64,000 nt of DNA from Rhodococcus wratislaviensis (GCF_900455735.1 NZ_UAUI01000017.1:1-64000); one strand, 5' to 3'; positions 31,096 through 42,436 are shown, counted from the first letter of the stretch. The notes: generated by a model not told the origin, from the sequence alone. Numbers and translations are program-made.

Positions 31096-31164
31096 GACGT
31101 CGATGGTAGAGGGCCGTCAACTACAGCGTGTCGTTGGGCCGGTGGCGGCGCGCTCGACTCCGTG

Positions 31165-32607
31165 CTACTCGCCGCGAATCCGCAGGATGCCGGTCACCGT
31201 GCCCTGCCAGAAGTCGCCGGTGTCGGTGACGAGTCCGGACATCTGCAGGGTGTCGTTGACCGCGGTACCGGGGAGTGGGCTGGTGCGCTCGACCGAGCCG
31301 TCCGCCGGATCGATCACCGCGAACGAGAAGCCGTCCAGGGGTGTCGTGACGTCGAACCCGTGGCGGATCACGGTGTACAGCAGGCCGTCACCGGTCGAGA
31401 GGTGGGGCACCGCCGCGCTGCGGACGTCGTTGCTCCACACCTGGTGGCAGCCGATCGGGTCGATGTCGACGCGGGTCATGCCGCCGGTGAAGGGGGCGTT
31501 CGTCGGAACCGCCGGGCCCGCGCCGTCCGGGACGGCGGGATACGGGTAGCCGTAGGTCCCGGCGACGTACACCGAATTGGCGATGCCGATCGGGGAGTTC
31601 TCGCTGCCGCCCGGGTTGCCGAGCACGGGGAGGGAGCAGATCTCGTCACCGGAATCGGCGCGGAAGACCCGAAGATTCACCTGCGGGTCGGCGTTGTCGA
31701 CGATCGCGACGAAATCGCTGCCGGTCGACGGCCCGAAGTAGGTGGGAGTGGAGCCGGTGCCGTGGCTGAGTTGCCCCGGCTTACGGTCCGGACCGCGGTC
31801 ATAGTCCCGCCGCCAGTCCACGCGCACCGCGCCGTCGCGGAGCGTGAACTGGTACAGCGCGTGCGTCGTCGCGACCGCGGTGCCGGCGGGCGAGGTGGAG
31901 ATGCTGTTCTGGACCTGCTCGCCCGCGGCCAGCGGCAGGCTGTGCGCGACGCCGGCGCGATCCACGGCTCCGACGACGCCGCCCGTCGCGAACCAGACGT
32001 TGCCCTGCCAGTCCGGCGTCAGCCCGGTCACGTTGTCTCCCGGCGGAACACTGCCGGACAGGTCGACGTGCGAGTCGACGGTGATCCGCCAGCGGCCTTC
32101 GGGGTCCTTCGAATGTCCGAGGCGCAGTAGCTGACGGTTTCCGTCCACCACGACCAGTCGGTTGTCGTTGTCGAGGAACGCGTACACGCCGCCCAGGAGG
32201 CTGCCCTTCGCCAGTGCGAACGTGGCGAGTGAGGCGCCGAACGGGGCGGCGGGAGCGGCGGGGTCGATCAGGTGCACGGTGGGGACCTGGCCGGCCACGG
32301 ACGTGCACAGGGCGACGACGAGCCGGTCGGAACCCTGCAGGAGGGTCGGGCACGCCGAGACCAGCGGGTACGCGGACAGGGTGACCGGGCCGGTGCCGGG
32401 ACCGGGCAGCGGAGTCACGTCGGTGGACCCCGCATCGCCGTGCATCGTGGACGTGCCTGCGGGTCCGAGGAACGGGTTCGGCGCGGCGGGCGATCCCCAC
32501 TGCGGTGCGGCGCCCGCGGGCAGGGTGCCGCAGCCGAGGACGGCGAGCAGGACTGCCAGGACGGTGCCGAGGCTGCGGGCGCGCCGGGCTGTGGGTCGGC
32601 GGATCAC
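31165..32607 (-). CDS. Secreted beta-propeller-like protein, possible lipoprotein
   Basis: A 480-aa exported protein of unknown function. The N-terminus is basic (IRRPTARRARS), then hydrophobic (LGTVLAVLLAVLG). It ends either in a lipobox-like VLGC or at an AGA|AP signal peptidase I site, so it may be lipid-anchored. The rest repeats a pattern of short strands with NRLVVVDGN, GNVWFATGGVVGAVDR, LYQFTLRDGAVRVDW and GLLYTVIRHGFDV, like the blades of a PQQ/NHL-type propeller. The GTG overlaps the permease stop by 4 nt, tying it to the ABC exporter. I know of no counterpart at this site in M. tuberculosis. Confidence 0.75.
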   Translation of the reverse strand: MIRRPTARRARSLGTVLAVLLAVLGCGTLPAGAAPQWGSPAAPNPFLGPAGTSTMHGDAGSTDVTPLPGPGTGPVTLSAYPLVSACPTLLQGSDRLVVALCTSVAGQVPTVHLIDPAAPAAPFGASLATFALAKGSLLGGVYAFLDNDNRLVVVDGNRQLLRLGHSKDPEGRWRITVDSHVDLSGSVPPGDNVTGLTPDWQGNVWFATGGVVGAVDRAGVAHSLPLAAGEQVQNSISTSPAGTAVATTHALYQFTLRDGAVRVDWRRDYDRGPDRKPGQLSHGTGSTPTYFGPSTGSDFVAIVDNADPQVNLRVFRADSGDEICSLPVLGNPGGSENSPIGIANSVYVAGTYGYPYPAVPDGAGPAVPTNAPFTGGMTRVDIDPIGCHQVWSNDVRSAAVPHLSTGDGLLYTVIRHGFDVTTPLDGFSFAVIDPADGSVERTSPLPGTAVNDTLQMSGLVTDTGDFWQGTVTGILRIRGE

Positions 32608-33404
32608 GTGAACCGGAACGTCCGGGCCGCCAGGGCTCCCGCGGCCGCACCCCAGACGACGAGGACCACGACGCTGAGCAGGTCCACCGACCCCGACAGG
32701 GCGGCGTCGAGCGCGTGCGCGAGCGCACCGGACGGGATCAGCCGGGCCCCGGTGTGCAGGAGCCAGGGCAGATCGCCGGTGGCGAACACCACACTGCCGA
32801 CGCCGACCATCACGAACCACAGGATGTTGGCCAGGGCGAGGACGATGTCGGCGCGGAGGGTGCCGCCGAGCAGCAGTCCCATCGCCGCGAACGTCACGGT
32901 GCCCATGGCGATGATCACGGCGCCGAGGACGAGTCCCCACGCACTCGGACGCCAGCCGAGCGCCAGTCCGATCGAACCGAGGAGCACCGATTGCAGGGCG
33001 ACGACGATGACCACGGCGGCGCTCTTCCCGGCGATGATTCCCCACGTCGGCAGGGGAGTGGCGCCGAGCCGCTTGAGGGCCCCGTACCGGCGATCGAAAC
33101 CGACCGCGATGGCCTGGCCGGTGAACGCGGTGGACATCACCGCCACCATCATCACGGCGGGCACCACCTTGTCGACCCGCGACGTTCCGAGGTCGCCGAT
33201 GGGCAGCAGACACAGGCCGATCAGCAGCGTGATCGGGATGAACATGGTCAGCAGCAGCTGTTCGCCGTTGCGCAGGAGCAGTTTGAGTTCGAGCGCGGTC
33301 TGCGCCCTCAACATGACCGCCGCACCGCTCGGGCGGGGATCGGGTGTGAACGTGCCGGGGGCGAAACGATTCTCCGTCAGACGGTCACTGGTGCTCATCG
33401 TCAT
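32604..33404 (-). CDS. ABC-2 type exporter permease
   Basis: Membrane component of an ABC exporter. Length is 266 aa with six predicted transmembrane helices; the first is LLLTMFIPITLLIGLCLLPI, followed by a loop and the motif AVGFDRRYGALKRLGATPLP, which is characteristic of ABC-2 permeases. The ATG overlaps the ATPase stop (ATGA). A longer upstream frame exists but lies inside the ATPase gene. The substrate is unknown; heme, drug and lipid export have all been proposed for related pairs beside ctaA. Confidence 0.9.
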   Translation of the reverse strand: MTMSTSDRLTENRFAPGTFTPDPRPSGAAVMLRAQTALELKLLLRNGEQLLLTMFIPITLLIGLCLLPIGDLGTSRVDKVVPAVMMVAVMSTAFTGQAIAVGFDRRYGALKRLGATPLPTWGIIAGKSAAVVIVVALQSVLLGSIGLALGWRPSAWGLVLGAVIIAMGTVTFAAMGLLLGGTLRADIVLALANILWFVMVGVGSVVFATGDLPWLLHTGARLIPSGALAHALDAALSGSVDLLSVVVLVVWGAAAGALAARTFRFT

Positions 33405-34345
33405 CCCCTCAGTTCCCGGCCGGTGAGTTCGAGGAAGACGTCCTCGAGGCTGCGCTGGTCGACACGGATGTCGCTGATCAGGGCGTCCAGGTCGGCGCAC
33501 CACGACGCGACCGACGCCACCACCTTCGGGTCGATCGGCCCTTCGACGAGGTAGGTGCCCGGCCCGGACTCGGCCACCCGGAAACCGTCGGGGAGGGCTC
33601 TCGCGAGGGGCTCGGTGTCGAGGCCTGCGGGCGCGCTGAGCCGCAGCTGCCCCTCGGCGCCGCGGCTGGTGACCTCGGCGGGCGTACCCGCCGCGACGAT
33701 CGACCCGTGGTCGATGATGACGAGCCGGTCCGCGAGTTCCTCGGCCTCGTCCATCAGGTGCGTCGTCAGCAGCACACTGACGCCGTCGCGGCGCAGCGCG
33801 TCGATCAGTTCCCACACGAGCAGGCGGGCCTGGGCGTCGAGTCCGGCGGTGGGCTCGTCGAGGAAGACCAGTTCCGGCCTGCCGACCAGCGCGCAGGCCA
33901 GGGACAAGCGCTGCTGCTGCCCGCCCGACAGCCTGCGGTACGGGGTGCGACGGGAATCCTCGAGTCCGAGGCTGCGCAGCAACCAGTCGGGGTCGAGGGG
34001 GTCGGCCGAGTAGGCCGCGACGAGGTCGAGCATCTCACCGGCGCGGGAGCCGGGGTACGCGCCGCCGCCCTGGAGCATCACACCGATCCGGGCCCGGACG
34101 GCGCCGGCATCGGCGACGGGGTCGAGTCCGAGGACACGGACGGTGCCGCTGTCCGGGCGGACGAAGCCCTCGCACATTTCGACTGTGGTGGTCTTACCCG
34201 CGCCGTTGGGACCGAGCAACGCGACCACCTGTGCAGGTTCGACGGTGAGATCGAGTCCGTCGACGGCCCTCACACCGTCGAAGGTCTTCACCACGCCTTC
34301 CAGGCGTACAGCAGGTTGCGCCGATCCGGGCGTTCGCGAGGTCAC
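33401..34345 (-). CDS. ABC exporter ATP-binding protein
   Basis: ATPase of 314 aa (DrrA/CcmA-like). Walker A is ALLGPNGAGKTTTVEM (about residue 42), the Q-loop GVMLQGGGAYPGS, signature RLSGGQQQRLSLA, Walker B LVFLDEPTAGLDAQ and the H-loop LLTTHLMDEAEELA. A C-terminal extension (about 230-314) is typical of exporters of the DrrA group. It lies 6 nt after mptB and overlaps the permease gene, so the three are probably one transcript. Confidence 0.93.
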   Translation of the reverse strand: MTSRTPGSAQPAVRLEGVVKTFDGVRAVDGLDLTVEPAQVVALLGPNGAGKTTTVEMCEGFVRPDSGTVRVLGLDPVADAGAVRARIGVMLQGGGAYPGSRAGEMLDLVAAYSADPLDPDWLLRSLGLEDSRRTPYRRLSGGQQQRLSLACALVGRPELVFLDEPTAGLDAQARLLVWELIDALRRDGVSVLLTTHLMDEAEELADRLVIIDHGSIVAAGTPAEVTSRGAEGQLRLSAPAGLDTEPLARALPDGFRVAESGPGTYLVEGPIDPKVVASVASWCADLDALISDIRVDQRSLEDVFLELTGRELRG

Positions 34346-34351
34346 GGGGAA

Positions 34352-36136
34352 TCAGCGTAAGCCTTGGCCTGGTGTGACCCGGCCGGTGCCCCGGCTTTCC
34401 GCGTCGACGTCGTCCCGGGGCGGATCCTGCGGATCCGGCACGGTCGGGTGCTGCTCCGAATCGACCCGCCAGGGCAGCCGGTTGCGGGTGATCACGATCA
34501 GCGTTCCGGCCGTGAAGATGGTGGCGATGGCGGCCTGCACGATGACGAAGGGCTGGTACTCGCCGCCGTTCGGCATCAGGATGACGCTGACGATGGACGA
34601 GAAGACGATGGCGGGGACGCGGAAGGCGGGTGCCGTGGCCCAGGCCGCGAGCGGCAGGACCGCCCACAGCAGATACCAGGGCTGCACCACGGGGAAGAGG
34701 AGGACGACCGCGCCGAGGGACAGTCCCAGCGCGCCGACAGCGTGGATGCGGCCGACGAGCGTGGCGACGAGCATCCGCAGTGTGATGAACGCCGCAGCGA
34801 CGGCCGCGATCGGCCGGGTCAGGCTCAGCACCGCCGTCGTGTGGTCGCCGAGGCCCAACAGGACCCCGGCCAGTCCGGTGCCCAGCCCGAGGAGGGTGGG
34901 GATGGACATCCAGCTGCGGACCGCGTTCGCGGTGCCGAGGGTGTGTACCCAGCCGATGCCGAGTCCGCTGGACGTGCTGATGACGAGGGTGACCACCAGG
35001 GCCACCCCGCCGAGCAGGGCGGCCGCCATGAGCACGGCCTTCGGAGTCCCGCCCCATCTCCGGGCCAGGGCCATCCCGACGAATCCCAGTGCGAGGAGGG
35101 AGGGGATCTTGATCGTCGACGACAGGGCGATGAGTGCCGCCCCCGACAGCAACAGGAGAAGGGATTGCCCGCGGATCGGCTCCGACCGTTCGATCGCCCG
35201 CAGCGCCAGCTCGATCCCGGCCAGCATGAGACCGAGCATCAGCGCCTCGTTGTGAATTCCCGCGACCAGGTGGAACAGCAGCAGGGGGTTGGCGGCGCCC
35301 AGCCACAGGGCGCTGACCTCGGCGACGCCGCAGCGCCGCGCCAGCCGGGGGAGCGCCCAGACGATCATGGCCACACCGGCGAGGGCCAGCAGCCGGTGCA
35401 GGAAGATTCCCGCGACGATGTTCTCACCGGTCAGCCAGCTGATCCCGCGCCCCATCCAGAGGAACAGCGGCCCGTACGGCGCCGGCGTGTCGCGCCAGAT
35501 CGTCGGCACGGTCCGGGTCAGGACGTGATCGACGCCGAGCGCACCCGCGGGACCGATGGCGTAGGGATCGAGCCCGCGGGCCGCGATCTCGCTCTGCGCG
35601 AGGTACGAGTACACGTCCTTGCTGAACATCGGCGGCGCGACGGACAGCGGGATGATCCACAGCAGCAGGGTGCGGTCGAGCTGGGACCGGTTGAGGCGGC
35701 GCACGGCCCCCGACTGCAGACTGCCGATCGCGAAGCGTCCGAGGAGGAGCCACGCGAGCACGATCATCACGGTGCCGGTCATGGTCAGCGTCAACGCGAC
35801 GCTGGGGATACGGGCGGGCAGACCGATGACGCGAAGACCCTGGACAGGGTTCTGCAGTACCGGCTGGGCGCCGGCGCCCAGCGCGCCCACCGCCATCAGG
35901 ACGGCCCCGGTCGCGCCGAACCGGCGGATTCCGCGGAGCTGCGCGGTCTCCTGCTCGTTCAGGCCCGCGGTCTCCGGCTCGTCGCCGTGCAACGCGGCCG
36001 CCACCGAGGGGCGCGGGGAGCGGCCGTCGATGCCCAGCGCCCGCCGGGCGAGCTCGGCCGGATGTCGAAGAGCGGCGCGAGCCGTGAAGGTCGGCTCCGC
36101 GCGGGTCGGCTCCGGGTTCTCGGGGGTCTGCGGCAC
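34352..36136 (-). CDS. mptB: Alpha-(1->6)-mannosyltransferase MptB
   Basis: GT-C type polyprenyl-phosphomannose-dependent mannosyltransferase of the lipomannan/lipoarabinomannan pathway, acting on the outer face of the membrane. Length is 594 aa. A cytosolic start of about 70 residues (ELARRALGIDGRSPRPSVAA) is followed by some 13 hydrophobic helices. The first periplasmic loop carries the acidic GT-C motif in MFSKDVYSYLAQSEIAARGL and DTPAPYGPLFLWMG. NPLLLFHLVAGIHNEALMLG is conserved in the family. Gene position matches mycobacterial mptB beside sufR. It supports a lipoglycan-bearing cell envelope. Confidence 0.9.
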   Translation of the reverse strand: MPQTPENPEPTRAEPTFTARAALRHPAELARRALGIDGRSPRPSVAAALHGDEPETAGLNEQETAQLRGIRRFGATGAVLMAVGALGAGAQPVLQNPVQGLRVIGLPARIPSVALTLTMTGTVMIVLAWLLLGRFAIGSLQSGAVRRLNRSQLDRTLLLWIIPLSVAPPMFSKDVYSYLAQSEIAARGLDPYAIGPAGALGVDHVLTRTVPTIWRDTPAPYGPLFLWMGRGISWLTGENIVAGIFLHRLLALAGVAMIVWALPRLARRCGVAEVSALWLGAANPLLLFHLVAGIHNEALMLGLMLAGIELALRAIERSEPIRGQSLLLLLSGAALIALSSTIKIPSLLALGFVGMALARRWGGTPKAVLMAAALLGGVALVVTLVISTSSGLGIGWVHTLGTANAVRSWMSIPTLLGLGTGLAGVLLGLGDHTTAVLSLTRPIAAVAAAFITLRMLVATLVGRIHAVGALGLSLGAVVLLFPVVQPWYLLWAVLPLAAWATAPAFRVPAIVFSSIVSVILMPNGGEYQPFVIVQAAIATIFTAGTLIVITRNRLPWRVDSEQHPTVPDPQDPPRDDVDAESRGTGRVTPGQGLR

Positions 36137-36210
36137 ACAGGCAGCGTAGCGGTGCGCCGAACACAGCCGGTTCGGCCAGTATTCCCGAGCGGCGACAGCA
36201 CATAATCACA

Positions 36211-36240
36211 GGTGTAAGGCAGGGCACCCTTAGTAGACCT
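36211..36240. promoter_or_regulatory. Imperfect dyad upstream of sufR, possibly iron-box-like
   Basis: TAAGG...CCCTTA with an inner AGGG-CA-CCCT forms an imperfect palindrome 30-55 nt before sufR. It matches the IdeR/DtxR 19-mer at only about 11 positions, so assignment to an iron regulator is weak. Confidence 0.3.
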
Positions 36241-36255
36241 GCGATCCGAATTCCG

Positions 36256-36272
36256 TCACACTAGTGTTGTGA
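36256..36272 (+). promoter_or_regulatory. SufR-type operator over the sufR start codon
   Basis: ACACT (36258-36262), five bases, TGTGA (36268-36272) is an exact match to the inverted repeat I recall for mycobacterial SufR. The outer form is TCACA-N7-TGTGA. It contains the sufR GTG, so bound SufR would block the promoter and start of its own operon. Confidence 0.7.
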
Positions 36273-37018
36273 AAACGGAAACGACACCACGTGCAACGAA
36301 GGAAAGCGCAGTTCACGCGCCTTCCTCGGCGGCGCCTGTCGAAACCGCGTCACCCGTCGCCGTCGGCCACGAAGGCCACACCCGCGCTGCCGTCGTGAAG
36401 CTCCTCCTCGAGGAGGGGCCGATCACCGCGTCGGAAATCGGAACCCGCCTCGGTCTGAGTGCCGCCGGTGTCCGTCGACACCTCGACGCGCTCCTGGAAT
36501 CCGGAGAGGCGCGCGAGGCGTCGTCCGTCGCCGTGCGTCACCGCGGACGGGGACGTCCCGCCAAATACTTCCAGATCACCGCCAAGGGCCGCGGCAGGCT
36601 CGGACACGCGTACGACGACCTCGCCGGCGCGGCCATGCGTCAACTGCGGGAGGTCGGGGGAGACGCCGCGATCACCGATTTCGCGCGTCGCCGAGTCCAG
36701 GCGATCGTCGGAAACGTGACCCCGGCAGCCGACCAGAGCGCCGAGGGCCTCGAAAACACCGCCGACGCCATCGCCGACGCCTTCACCACCGCCGGATTCG
36801 CGGCATCGACGCGCCCGGTCGGCAACGGCGTGCAGATCTGCCAGCACCACTGCCCGGTCTCACACGTGGCCGAAGAGTTCCCGGAACTGTGCGAAGCCGA
36901 GCAGGAAGCGTTCGCCCAACTGCTCGGCACCCACGTCCAGCGGCTCGCGACCATCGCGAACGGTGACTGCGCATGCACCACCCACGTTCCACTCGTCCCA
37001 CCGTCCGGTCCCAAATAA
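36269..37018 (+). CDS. sufR: SufR, iron-sulfur-sensing repressor of the suf operon
   Basis: Transcription regulator of 249 aa. After a flexible start, a winged helix-turn-helix (about 35-105) has VVKLLLEEGPITASEIGTRL and RRHLDALLESGEA with the wing RGRGRPAKYFQ. The C-terminal part holds the [4Fe-4S] ligand cysteines in ICQHHCPVSHVAEEFPELCE, with a further CAC near the end. When the cluster is lost or damaged the repressor releases DNA and Suf genes rise. The GTG lies within the operator, which fits autoregulation from a near-leaderless transcript. sufB follows after 95 nt. Confidence 0.93.
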   Translation: MKTETTPRATKESAVHAPSSAAPVETASPVAVGHEGHTRAAVVKLLLEEGPITASEIGTRLGLSAAGVRRHLDALLESGEAREASSVAVRHRGRGRPAKYFQITAKGRGRLGHAYDDLAGAAMRQLREVGGDAAITDFARRRVQAIVGNVTPAADQSAEGLENTADAIADAFTTAGFAASTRPVGNGVQICQHHCPVSHVAEEFPELCEAEQEAFAQLLGTHVQRLATIANGDCACTTHVPLVPPSGPK

Positions 37019-37113
37019 CAACGCTCTCCCGATAGATCCCCTAGTCAGCAACCTGTATTCCACCGGCGACCAGCCCTCGCCGGTCTCGTAACAAGACTCC
37101 GGAAGGAGCTCGC

Positions 37114-38574
37114 ATGACCGTCACATCAGACCAGGTGACATCCACTGCGTCGGCCAACGCCGAGCCGCTCACGCAGGAAGAGACCATCGCGTCACTCGGG
37201 CATTACGGGTACGGCTGGTCCGATTCCGACGAGGCCGGTGCCAGTGCACAGCGCGGTCTGTCCGAAGACGTCGTGCGCGACATCTCGGCGAAGAAGAGCG
37301 AGCCGGACTGGATGCTCGACATCCGCCTGCGCGCGCTGAAGACCTTCGACAAGAAGCCGATGCCGAACTGGGGATCGAACCTCGAGGGCATCGACTTCGA
37401 CAACATCAAGTACTTCGTCCGCTCGAGCGAGAAGCAGGCCGAGAGCTGGGAAGACCTGCCCGAGGACATCAAGAACACGTACGACAAGCTGGGCATCCCC
37501 GAGGCCGAGAAGCAGCGCCTCGTCGCCGGTGTCGCGGCTCAGTACGAGTCCGAGGTGGTCTACCACTCGATCCGTGAAGACCTCGAGGCGCAGGGCGTGA
37601 TCTTCCTCGACACCGACACCGGTCTGAAGCAGCACCCCGAGCTGTTCCGGGAGTACTTCGGCACGGTCATCCCGGCCGGCGACAACAAGTTCTCCGCGCT
37701 GAACACCGCGGTGTGGTCGGGTGGCTCCTTCATCTATGTCCCGCCGGGTGTTCACGTCGACATTCCGCTGCAGGCCTACTTCCGCATCAACACGGAGAAC
37801 ATGGGCCAGTTCGAGCGGACCCTGATCATCGTCGACGAGGGCGCCTCGGTGCACTACGTCGAGGGCTGCACGGCGCCGATCTACAAGTCGGACTCCCTGC
37901 ACTCCGCGGTCGTCGAGATCATCGTGAAGAAGGGCGGTCACTGCCGCTACACGACCATCCAGAACTGGTCGAACAACGTCTACAACCTGGTCACCAAGCG
38001 CACCAAGGTCGAAGCCGGCGGATCCATGGAGTGGATCGACGGCAACATCGGGTCCAAGGTCACCATGAAGTACCCGGCCGTCTGGATGATGGGCGAGCAC
38101 GCCCGCGGCGAGGTTCTCTCCGTGGCATTCGCCGGTGAGGGCCAGCACCAGGACACCGGTGCCAAGATGCTGCACCTCGCGCCGTACACGTCGTCGACCA
38201 TCATCAGCAAGTCGGTGGCCCGGGGCGGCGGACGCGCGTCCTACCGCGGACTCGTCCAGGTCAACAAGGGCGCTCACGGTTCCAAGTCCACGGTCAAGTG
38301 TGACGCGCTGCTGGTCGACCAGATCAGCCGCTCGGACACCTACCCGTACGTCGACATCCGCGAGGACGACGTGACCATGGGCCACGAGGCCACCGTCTCG
38401 AAGGTGAGCGACGACCAGCTGTTCTACCTGATGAGCCGCGGGCTCACCGAAGACGAGGCCATGGCCACGGTCGTGCGCGGCTTCGTCGAGCCGATCGCCA
38501 AGGAACTCCCGATGGAGTACGCCCTGGAACTGAACCGCCTGATCGAACTGCAGATGGAAGGGGCGGTGGGTTAG
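37114..38574 (+). CDS. sufB: SufB, Fe-S cluster scaffold subunit
   Basis: Core scaffold of the SufBCD complex on which [4Fe-4S] clusters are built. Length is 486 aa. Seen are [39 protein letters not shown] with the conserved Cys, [20 protein letters not shown], and the C-terminal [20 protein letters not shown]. The M. tuberculosis SufB is interrupted by an intein; this copy is uninterrupted. The ATG has AAGGAG at a good distance. It overlaps sufD by one base. Confidence 0.97.
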   Translation: MTVTSDQVTSTASANAEPLTQEETIASLGHYGYGWSDSDEAGASAQRGLSEDVVRDISAKKSEPDWMLDIRLRALKTFDKKPMPNWGSNLEGIDFDNIKYFVRSSEKQAESWEDLPEDIKNTYDKLGIPEAEKQRLVAGVAAQYESEVVYHSIREDLEAQGVIFLDTDTGLKQHPELFREYFGTVIPAGDNKFSALNTAVWSGGSFIYVPPGVHVDIPLQAYFRINTENMGQFERTLIIVDEGASVHYVEGCTAPIYKSDSLHSAVVEIIVKKGGHCRYTTIQNWSNNVYNLVTKRTKVEAGGSMEWIDGNIGSKVTMKYPAVWMMGEHARGEVLSVAFAGEGQHQDTGAKMLHLAPYTSSTIISKSVARGGGRASYRGLVQVNKGAHGSKSTVKCDALLVDQISRSDTYPYVDIREDDVTMGHEATVSKVSDDQLFYLMSRGLTEDEAMATVVRGFVEPIAKELPMEYALELNRLIELQMEGAVG

Positions 38575-39803
38575 TGACCACGCCAGAAACTGGTGTCCAG
38601 AATCTCGGAGTCGCGGGAGCCGTCGCAGGCGAGAATCCGCGGATAGCGCGGACCGCCACCGGCTCGCCGATCAAGAACAAGGGTGAGGTCTTCACCTCGT
38701 TCGACGTCAACGCCTTCGAGATCCCGGGTGGTCGTGACGAGGTCTGGCGGTTCACACCGCTGCGCCGACTCCGCGGACTGCACGACGGAACGGCTGTCGC
38801 GAACGGCACGGTCACCGTCGACGTCGCCGGTCCGGACTCCGTCCGGGTCGAGACCGTCGGGCGTGACGACGACCGGCTCGGCAAGGCCGGCGTCCCCGCC
38901 GATCGGGTGGCCGCGCAGGCCTACTCGGGTTTCGAGACAGCCACCGTCGTGACCGTCGGCCGTGAGGTCGAGGTCGCCGAGACGATCAACATCACCGTGA
39001 CCGGCCCGGGCGAGGACAAGGTCGCCTTCGGGCACCTGCAGATCCGGCTCGAAGCCTTCGCGAAGGCGACCGTCGTCATCGACCAGCGCGGTAGCGGCAC
39101 GTTCGCCGAGAACGTCGAATTCGTTCTCGGCGACAGCTCCCGCCTCACCGTGGTCGCCGTCCAGGACTGGGCGGACGACGCCGTGCACGTCGCCTCGCAT
39201 CACGCGCGGCTGGGCCGTGACGCGGTGCTGCGGCACAACGCGGTCAGCCTCGGCGGCGACCTCGTGCGCCTGTCCGCGACCGTGAAGTACGACGGCCCGG
39301 GCGGCGACGCGGAACTGCTGGGCCTGTACTTCGCCGACGCCGGACAGCACTTCGAGCAGCGGCTGCTGGTGGATCACTCCCAGCCGCACTGCAAGTCCAA
39401 CGTGGTCTACAAGGGCGCCCTGCAGGGTGATCCGAATTCGGGAAAGCCCGACGCCCACACCGTGTGGATCGGCGACGTGCTGATCCGCGCCGCGGCCGAG
39501 GGAACCGACACGTTCGAGCTGAACCGCAACCTCGTCCTCACGGACGGTGCACGCGCGGACTCGGTTCCGAACCTGGAGATCGAGACCGGTGAGATCGTGG
39601 GTGCCGGCCACGCCAGCGCCACGGGTCGATTCGACGACGAGCAGTTGTTCTACCTGCGCGCCCGTGGAATCCCCGAAGACGCGGCACGGCGACTCGTCGT
39701 GCGCGGGTTCTTCCACGAGATCATCAACAAGATCGCCGTCGCCGAGATTCGCGAGCGTCTCGAGGCTGCCGTCGAGGCCGAACTCGCCGCAGTCGGCGTG
39801 TGA
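38574..39803 (+). CDS. sufD: SufD, Fe-S scaffold partner subunit
   Basis: Pairs with SufB and SufC in the cluster-building complex and is linked to iron entry. Length is 409 aa. The beta-helix core shows TVVAVQDWADDAVHVASHHA, DAELLGLYFADAGQHFEQRL, DHSQPHCKSNVVYKGALQG and NLEIETGEIVGAGHASATGR. The conserved His in HHAR and the Cys in HCKS are kept. Start GTG overlaps the last base of the sufB stop. Confidence 0.95.
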   Translation: MTTPETGVQNLGVAGAVAGENPRIARTATGSPIKNKGEVFTSFDVNAFEIPGGRDEVWRFTPLRRLRGLHDGTAVANGTVTVDVAGPDSVRVETVGRDDDRLGKAGVPADRVAAQAYSGFETATVVTVGREVEVAETINITVTGPGEDKVAFGHLQIRLEAFAKATVVIDQRGSGTFAENVEFVLGDSSRLTVVAVQDWADDAVHVASHHARLGRDAVLRHNAVSLGGDLVRLSATVKYDGPGGDAELLGLYFADAGQHFEQRLLVDHSQPHCKSNVVYKGALQGDPNSGKPDAHTVWIGDVLIRAAAEGTDTFELNRNLVLTDGARADSVPNLEIETGEIVGAGHASATGRFDDEQLFYLRARGIPEDAARRLVVRGFFHEIINKIAVAEIRERLEAAVEAELAAVGV

Positions 39804-39848
39804 CCCACGCCGCCGGACCATTACTTCCCATTTCTTCGAAGGATCACA

Positions 39849-40658
39849 ATGTCTACCCCTGACGCTTCCACCCCCGAAACCTCGGTCCTGGAAATCAAGG
39901 ACCTGCACGTCGACGTCGCGAACACCGACGAGAACGCCGAACCGATCAACATCCTCAAGGGTGTGAACCTGACGGTTCGTTCCGGCGAGACCCACGCGAT
40001 CATGGGACCCAACGGGTCCGGCAAGTCGACGCTGTCGTACGCCATCGCGGGTCACCCCAAGTACCAGATCACCTCGGGCTCCATCACCCTCAACGGTGAG
40101 GACGTCCTCGAGATGAGCGTCGACGAGCGCGCCCGCGCGGGACTGTTCCTCGCGATGCAGTACCCCGTCGAGGTCCCCGGCGTCTCCATGTCGAACTTCC
40201 TGCGCACCGCGGCCACCGCAGTCCGTGGCGAGGCCCCGAAGCTCCGCCACTGGGTGAAGGAAGTGAAGGAAGCGCTGACCGAGCTGGACATCGACCCCTC
40301 GTTCGGCGAGCGCAGTGTCAACGAAGGTTTCTCAGGCGGTGAGAAGAAGCGCCATGAGATCCTGCAGCTCGGTCTCCTGAAGCCGAAGATCGCGATTCTC
40401 GACGAGACCGACTCCGGTCTCGACGTCGACGCCCTGCGCGTCGTCTCCGAGGGCGTGAACAAGTACAAGGAACGCGAGCACGGCGGAATCCTGCTGATCA
40501 CGCACTACACGCGCATCCTCCGGTACATCAAGCCGGAATACGTCCACGTGTTCGTCGGCGGTCGTGTCGTCGAGTCGGGCGGACCGGAACTGGCCGACGA
40601 GCTCGAAGCGAACGGCTACGAGCGCTTCACCCAGGCTGCAGCAACGCAAGGAGCATAA
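39849..40658 (+). CDS. sufC: SufC, ATPase of the Suf complex
   Basis: ABC-type ATPase that drives conformational change of SufBD. Length is 269 aa. Walker A is AIMGPNGSGKSTLSYAIAGH, the signature is GFSGGEKKRHEILQL, and Walker B is IAILDETDSGLDVDAL, with the D in place of the more common P typical of SufC. An H-loop is in LLITHYTRILRYI. A short Ser/Thr/Pro-rich start precedes the domain. The ATG lies 45 nt after sufD, with AAGGATC upstream. Confidence 0.96.
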   Translation: MSTPDASTPETSVLEIKDLHVDVANTDENAEPINILKGVNLTVRSGETHAIMGPNGSGKSTLSYAIAGHPKYQITSGSITLNGEDVLEMSVDERARAGLFLAMQYPVEVPGVSMSNFLRTAATAVRGEAPKLRHWVKEVKEALTELDIDPSFGERSVNEGFSGGEKKRHEILQLGLLKPKIAILDETDSGLDVDALRVVSEGVNKYKEREHGGILLITHYTRILRYIKPEYVHVFVGGRVVESGGPELADELEANGYERFTQAAATQGA

Positions 40659-42432
<1,774 letters not shown>

Positions 42433-42436
<4 letters not shown>

